Shown: piece after piece, positions 60,177-64,000 of the stretch
Numbering within the stretch: position 1 is the stretch's first letter
Layout of the letters: every line of letters begins with the position of its first letter
Notes under the pieces: generated by a model
Told to the model about the DNA's origin: nothing
What the model saw: only the letters and a program-made list of their open reading frames with translations
Databases searched by the model: none
Made by a program: the position numbers and the translations under genes
Source of the DNA: Rhodococcoides fascians A44A
GTDB taxonomy: Bacteria > Actinomycetota > Actinomycetes > Mycobacteriales > Mycobacteriaceae
Direction: 5' to 3'
Assembly: GCF_000760735.1 (NCBI RefSeq)
Contig: NZ_JMEX01000005.1
Coordinates: 902,507-966,506, forward strand
DNA: 64,000 nt

Positions 60177-61727
60177 CTAGGTGTGCGGTTGCGCCACCGA
60201 TTGCAGAGCCAGGTAGACGTCGACGCGGTCCGCAGTGGACGCCATATCGCGGCCGAGCAGTTCTTCGACGCGTTTGATCCGGTAGCGGACCGTGTTGAGA
60301 TGGACGTGAAGCACGTCGGCTGTCCTGTTCCACGAACCGCCCTGGGCCAGGAACTCACGCAGGGTGTCGAGTAGTCCGGAGTCGCCGTCGTACCGAAGCA
60401 CCGGACCGAGGACACGCTCGGCATAGTCGCGTCGGACACGGTCGGGAAGAATCGACACCAGCGAGACCGCCGAGTCCAGATCGCCCGCGGCGACGACAGC
60501 GACCTGTTTCTCGCTCGCCCTCGCCACGTCGGACGCGTGACGAGCGGATTGAACCGCACCTTCCAGTGCCGAGCCCGTCACCTCGGAGCTGACGCCGACG
60601 ACGAGCCTGCTCCTCCCGATCCCGGCGGCCAGCCTGCGCAATCTCGTCCGGAGAACGGGCACGATGTCGACGGCTTTGGTTGTCACGATCCCCACTATGT
60701 CGCCGCGGCTTCCGCCACCGACGCATCCACCGCCGAAGGACGTCAGAGTGTCCGACAGAACGGTCCTGAGCAGTTCGTGCATGTCACCTCGACCGACGAA
60801 GACCGCACTGATCACGACGAGTGGTTGTTCGGGATCGACGCCGGCTTGGCGAAGCCGTACGAGCGTCTCCGATGTCGACCAGTCCTCTTCCAGCAATCGC
60901 ACGGCCTGGTCGGCGATTTCGCGTCGCACGAGGCGGCCTTCCTCCCTGCGAGCGCGGTCGAGAGCAGCGATCGACGCGAGCTGACCGAGGGCGTCGGAGA
61001 TCGCCGGACCGAAGGTCCGGTAGTCACCGGAGACGGCAAGGAACCAGCGCATCGCTCTGGTGGACAGCGCCGCACCGACACCGAAGATGCTGTGGACGCG
61101 GCCTCCTGCGAGGGTGACCGTCGCGGGCAGGCTGTCGGCGGACAGGGCGCAGCGGGTCAGCGCATCGACGTCCTCGTCGGAGAAGGGGGTCGCTTCGACG
61201 ACGAGTCGACGCCCGGTCGCGGTGAAGATCGAGCACTGCATCCCGGTCTCGCGTGTGGTGTGGACGGCCAGCTCGTCGAGGGCACGGCCGTCGGCGACAG
61301 CCGTCAGGAGCTGTCGTTGTCGCATGAGCGAGGTGTTCAACGCGGCGATCCTGTCGCCCGACACCCGGTCGACGAGAAACTCCGTCAGATCGCCGAACGA
61401 CACCGACGCCGGTACGGCGAGCAGGGGCAGTCCGTGCCGCTCGCACGCGTCGACGAGATCGACCGGAACGTGACCGAGCAACCCCTCACCGGCTGCCAAT
61501 GCCACAGCGCCCGAGCCGAACACTGCCCGAACGAACGCGTCCGAATCCTCGGGCGCTCGGCGCCACACGAGTCCGGTGATGACCAACTCGCCGCCCGCGA
61601 TGTAGCGAGACGGATCCGGTAGATCGGTCGTGAACGTCCACTTGACGGTTCGCTCGTACGCCTCCGTGTCCGTGGTCAGCATGCGGATGCCAAATTCCGG
61701 AACCGCGAGCAGGTCTTTGACCTGCAT
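60177..61727 (-). CDS. PucR-family transcriptional regulator
   Basis: 516 residues. An N-terminal purine-catabolism (PucR) sensor domain spans about 1-125 (VKDLLAVPEFGIRMLTTD). A middle GGDEF-like/CdaR region follows, and a C-terminal PucR helix-turn-helix (about 455-510: FLAQGGSWNRTADVLHVH, LNTVRYRIKRVEELLG). In Bacillus PucR controls purine and urate genes; the location between the urate operon and xanthine dehydrogenase genes supports the same here. ATG 61727 has a clear GGAGGTGA site. The 244-bp region upstream holds three 36-bp hairpin repeats. Confidence 0.93.
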   Translation of the reverse strand: MQVKDLLAVPEFGIRMLTTDTEAYERTVKWTFTTDLPDPSRYIAGGELVITGLVWRRAPEDSDAFVRAVFGSGAVALAAGEGLLGHVPVDLVDACERHGLPLLAVPASVSFGDLTEFLVDRVSGDRIAALNTSLMRQRQLLTAVADGRALDELAVHTTRETGMQCSIFTATGRRLVVEATPFSDEDVDALTRCALSADSLPATVTLAGGRVHSIFGVGAALSTRAMRWFLAVSGDYRTFGPAISDALGQLASIAALDRARREEGRLVRREIADQAVRLLEEDWSTSETLVRLRQAGVDPEQPLVVISAVFVGRGDMHELLRTVLSDTLTSFGGGCVGGGSRGDIVGIVTTKAVDIVPVLRTRLRRLAAGIGRSRLVVGVSSEVTGSALEGAVQSARHASDVARASEKQVAVVAAGDLDSAVSLVSILPDRVRRDYAERVLGPVLRYDGDSGLLDTLREFLAQGGSWNRTADVLHVHLNTVRYRIKRVEELLGRDMASTADRVDVYLALQSVAQPHT

Positions 61728-61853
61728 GTTCACCTCCGATGTTCCCCGGCTTTGTAGGAACGGACAATAACCGCGGAGTGTTTCGGTCGCGTTTCGGTCG
61801 TATCGCATCAGTACGCCGCCGCCGTAACAGATGTTCACTAGAGTTCGCACATT

Positions 61854-61961
61854 GTCACTCCGCAGGCTCCGCTCCTGCGGAGCACAATGGTCACTCCGCA
61901 GGCTCCGCTCCTGCGGCACACGATGGTCACTCCGCAGGCTCCGCTCCTGCGGCACACGAAG
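61854..61961. repeat. Three tandem 36-bp repeats, each a hairpin
   Basis: Units at 61854-61889, 61890-61925 and 61926-61961 start GTCACTCCGCAGG. Copies 2 and 3 differ at one base; copy 1 differs in its last ten bases. Each contains CCGCAGG, a 7-base loop CTCCGCT, and CCTGCGG, so each can form a 7-pair hairpin. They fill the space between the pucR start and the xanthine dehydrogenase FAD-subunit gene, ending 10 bp before its ATG. They could be regulator sites, RNA hairpins in the leader, or a mobile short repeat. Confidence 0.9.
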
Positions 61962-61971
61962 GCGGTGACGG

Positions 61972-62787
61972 ATGGACCTGGGAACGATTGCCGACGTGGT
62001 GATTCCGCGCATGCGGTCCGATGTTCCTCCCGGCCGCGACGACAGTGCGGTCATCGCCGGTGGAACCTGGTTGATGTCGGAGAAACAGGACCATCTGACG
62101 CGTCTGGTCGACATCACCGGTCTGGGTTGGCCGCCGCTCGTGGTGGACGACGCCGGATTGACCGTCGCGGCGACCTGCACGATCGAGACACTGGCGACGG
62201 CGACCTTCGAACGGGACTGGCCGGCGACGGTGTTGTTCGAGCAGTGTGCGACAGCATTGCTCGCGTCGTTCAAGATCTGGAAGGTCGCCACCGTCGGCGG
62301 CAACATCTGTCTCTCTCTACCCGCGGGTGCGATGATCTCACTCGCGACGGCTCTGGACGGCGTCGCGACGGTCTGGGCCGACGACGGTTCCGAGTACACC
62401 GTCCCGGTGGTCGACTTGGTGACCGGGCCGCACGAGAACGCCCTGCGGGTGGGCGACGTGCTGCGCAGCGTTCGCTTCACCTCCGAGGCACTCTCCGCGA
62501 CAACCGCGTTCCGGAAGATTGCTCTCTCTCCGCTCGGACGTTCCGCGGCGGTGGTCGTCGGGCGTCGCGATACCAACGAACAGTTCGTCGTCAGCGTGAC
62601 GGCCGCGACGAGGCGCCCGTACGTACTCCGCTTTCCTGGGCTGCCGAGCCAGGACGAGCTGAGAGGAGCGCTCGCCGGGAGTATTCCCGACACTGCCTGG
62701 TACGGCGACCCCCACGGAGCGCCGGATTGGCGCCGACACATCACCATCGGCTCGGCTGCGGAGATTCTGGAGGAACTGACGTGCTAG
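61972..62787 (+). CDS. FAD-binding subunit, xanthine dehydrogenase family
   Basis: 271 residues, CoxM/XdhB-like. The FAD site is in VIAGGTWLMSEKQ and TVGGNICLSLPAGAMIS, followed by the CO-dehydrogenase flavoprotein C-terminal domain. It passes electrons from the Fe-S clusters to NAD or another acceptor. ATG 61972 lies 10 bp after the 36-bp repeats. Its last 7 bp overlap the start of the next gene. Substrate xanthine is inferred from the urate operon and PucR beside it. Confidence 0.87.
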   Translation: MDLGTIADVVIPRMRSDVPPGRDDSAVIAGGTWLMSEKQDHLTRLVDITGLGWPPLVVDDAGLTVAATCTIETLATATFERDWPATVLFEQCATALLASFKIWKVATVGGNICLSLPAGAMISLATALDGVATVWADDGSEYTVPVVDLVTGPHENALRVGDVLRSVRFTSEALSATTAFRKIALSPLGRSAAVVVGRRDTNEQFVVSVTAATRRPYVLRFPGLPSQDELRGALAGSIPDTAWYGDPHGAPDWRRHITIGSAAEILEELTC

Positions 62788-64000
62788 TCGGCATCAACGG
62801 CACACCCACCGAATGTTCCCCTCGCCCAGGGCAATGCCTGCGCACTCTGCTGCGTGATCACGCGCATTTCGAGGTCAAGAAGGGGTGCGACGCCGGAGAC
62901 TGCGGCGCCTGTTCGGTTCTCGTCGACGGAGAGCCGGTACATTCCTGCATCTTTCCGGCGTTTCGTGCCGTCGATCGGCAAGTGACCACGGTCGCGGGGC
63001 TGGGCACGCCCGAGGACCTGCATCCTGTCCAGCGACGATTCGTCGAGGCGGGAGGCTTCCAGTGCGGTTTCTGCACTGCGGGGATGGTGGTCACTGCGTC
63101 GACGCTCGACGATGAAACGGATCTGCCCCGCGACGATCTTGCGCAGAAGCTGAAGGGCAACCTGTGCCGCTGCACCGGGTATCGCAGTATCGCCGACGCG
63201 GTGCGCGGCGTGGTGAACACCGAGAAGGTCACCGACGGTCCGTCGTCGGGTCGGTCGCTGTCTGCTCCTGCGGCAACGCGAATCGTCACGGGAACCGAGG
63301 ACTACACACTGGACATCAAGCCGGCCGGGCTCCTGCACGCCAGTGTTCTGGGCAGTCCGCATCCACACGCGAGAGTGGTGTCGATCGACACGTCGGTCGC
63401 CGAGGCACTACCCGGAGTCAGACTGGTCCTCACCTCCGCGGACAGCCCGGACCGGCTGTTCTCCACCGCCCGCCACGAACAACGGACGGACGACCCGGAC
63501 GACACTCGCGTGATCGACACGGTGATGCGCTTCAAGGGGCAACGCGTCGCGGTGGTCGTCGGAGAGACCCTGGCCGATGCCGAAGCGGGATGCCGAGCGC
63601 TCGTGGTGGAGTACGAGGTACTGCCTGCGGTGTTCGATCCCGCAGCGGCGTCGCTTCCCGGGGCGCCGCTCGTACATGCGGACAAGGGCCAGGAGTCGCG
63701 GATCGCGGACCCGTCGCGCAATCTCGTTGCCGAATTGCACGGTGGCACCGGCGATGTGGACGCGGCCGTCGCCGATGCCGATGCCGTCGTCACCGGCCGA
63801 TTCACCACACAGCGAATCCAGCACGTGCATCTCGAGACGCACGGCACGATCGGATGGATGGACGACTCCGGACGCCTGACGCTACGGACGAGCACTCAGG
63901 TTCCGTTTCTGGTGCGCAACGAGATCTGCGAGATCTTCGGTCTTCGCCCCGACCGCGTCCGGGTGTTCACCGCCCGCGTCGGCGGTGGGTTCGGAGGGAA
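62781..64000 (+). CDS. [2Fe-2S]-molybdopterin fused subunit of xanthine dehydrogenase family (partial)
   Basis: About 406 residues visible; it runs off the right edge. Residues 1 to about 155 form a two-cluster Fe-S domain (KKGCDAGDCGACSVL with the ferredoxin-type cysteines, then QCGFCTAGM and GNLCRCTGYRS). From about 165 the molybdopterin-binding aldehyde oxidase/xanthine dehydrogenase domain begins (VTGTEDYTLDI, LHASVLGSPHPHARV, QHVHLETHGTIGWMD, ARVGGGFGG). The Fe-S and Mo parts are fused while the FAD subunit is separate. GTG 62781 overlaps the FAD-subunit gene. Not closed by a stop inside the window. Confidence 0.9.
   Translation, partial: MLVGINGTPTECSPRPGQCLRTLLRDHAHFEVKKGCDAGDCGACSVLVDGEPVHSCIFPAFRAVDRQVTTVAGLGTPEDLHPVQRRFVEAGGFQCGFCTAGMVVTASTLDDETDLPRDDLAQKLKGNLCRCTGYRSIADAVRGVVNTEKVTDGPSSGRSLSAPAATRIVTGTEDYTLDIKPAGLLHASVLGSPHPHARVVSIDTSVAEALPGVRLVLTSADSPDRLFSTARHEQRTDDPDDTRVIDTVMRFKGQRVAVVVGETLADAEAGCRALVVEYEVLPAVFDPAAASLPGAPLVHADKGQESRIADPSRNLVAELHGGTGDVDAAVADADAVVTGRFTTQRIQHVHLETHGTIGWMDDSGRLTLRTSTQVPFLVRNEICEIFGLRPDRVRVFTARVGGGFGG

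Noticed and set aside
61854..61961. CRISPR array
   Set aside because: Three contiguous near-identical units without unique spacers and no cas genes; a plain tandem repeat.
61739..62002. 87-codon frame containing the 36-bp repeats
   Set aside because: Its repetitive 12-residue pattern comes from the DNA repeat; it overlaps the FAD-subunit start and lacks family features.
61728..62747. N-terminal extension of PucR through the FAD-subunit gene
   Set aside because: It is antisense to the FAD subunit and includes the translated 36-bp repeats; PucR homology begins at 61727.

Overview
The window looks like chromosome from a high-GC actinobacterium of the order Mycobacteriales, most likely Rhodococcus or a close relative (Rhodococcoides/Nocardia type). 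This is inferred from protein content and gene order; no database search was possible. Positions 1 to about 37.6 kb, plus 47.2-48.5 kb and 50.2-52 kb, follow the known Mycobacterium tuberculosis order Rv3240c-Rv3285 almost gene for gene: secA1, hpf, comF-like, lpqB-mtrB-mtrA, tmk, ahcY, alkB, amino acid permease, manA, TobH-like, manB, DUF3499, zincin-like protein, whiB2, fbiA-fbiB, a GDP-mannose pyrophosphorylase type enzyme, wbbL, rmlD, LCP ligase, TIGR03089-type protein, purE-purK, GtrA-like, PH-domain protein, birA, accD5-accE5, maf, sseA, sufE-like and accA3.

The backbone genes serve protein export and ribosome hibernation, the MtrAB-LpqB cell-cycle and envelope signalling system, the methyl cycle (AhcY), mannose and rhamnose supply with arabinogalactan linker synthesis (ManA, ManB, the guanylyltransferase, RmlD, WbbL, LCP), coenzyme F420 (FbiA, FbiB), purine synthesis (PurE, PurK), and acyl-CoA carboxylase with its biotin ligase (BirA, AccD5, AccE5, AccA3). 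Departures from the reference order are an alkB that lacks its usual rubredoxin partners, a Nudix gene after fbiB, a small HExxH protein after purE, and a two-component system between the GtrA-like and PH-domain genes.

The most unusual part is an accessory block between maf and accA3 (about 37.6-50.1 kb). It holds a flavodoxin, two paralogous condensation/WS-DGAT-like acyltransferases, a GT1 glycosyltransferase, and four paralogous PapA-type acyltransferases. Three of the PapA genes form a tight operon; the fourth lies between sufE and accA3. Six predicted acyltransferases with one sugar transferase, embedded among acyl-CoA carboxylase genes, suggest an undescribed locus for a multiply acylated glycolipid. 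Its two divergent intergenic regions share TTCGAAAC-type repeats that could be a common operator.

From 52 kb on there are a DUF1707 protein, a haloacid-dehalogenase-like hydrolase, NhaA, a small P-loop kinase and then a purine/urate catabolism region. That region has a MobA-like nucleotidyltransferase, a xanthine/uracil permease fused to a degenerate OHCU-decarboxylase domain, stand-alone UraD and UraH, uricase, a DUF2461 protein, a PucR regulator and two xanthine dehydrogenase genes, the last running off the window. Three tandem 36-bp hairpin repeats lie between pucR and the dehydrogenase genes. No rRNA, tRNA, CRISPR array, insertion sequence or phage gene was seen.
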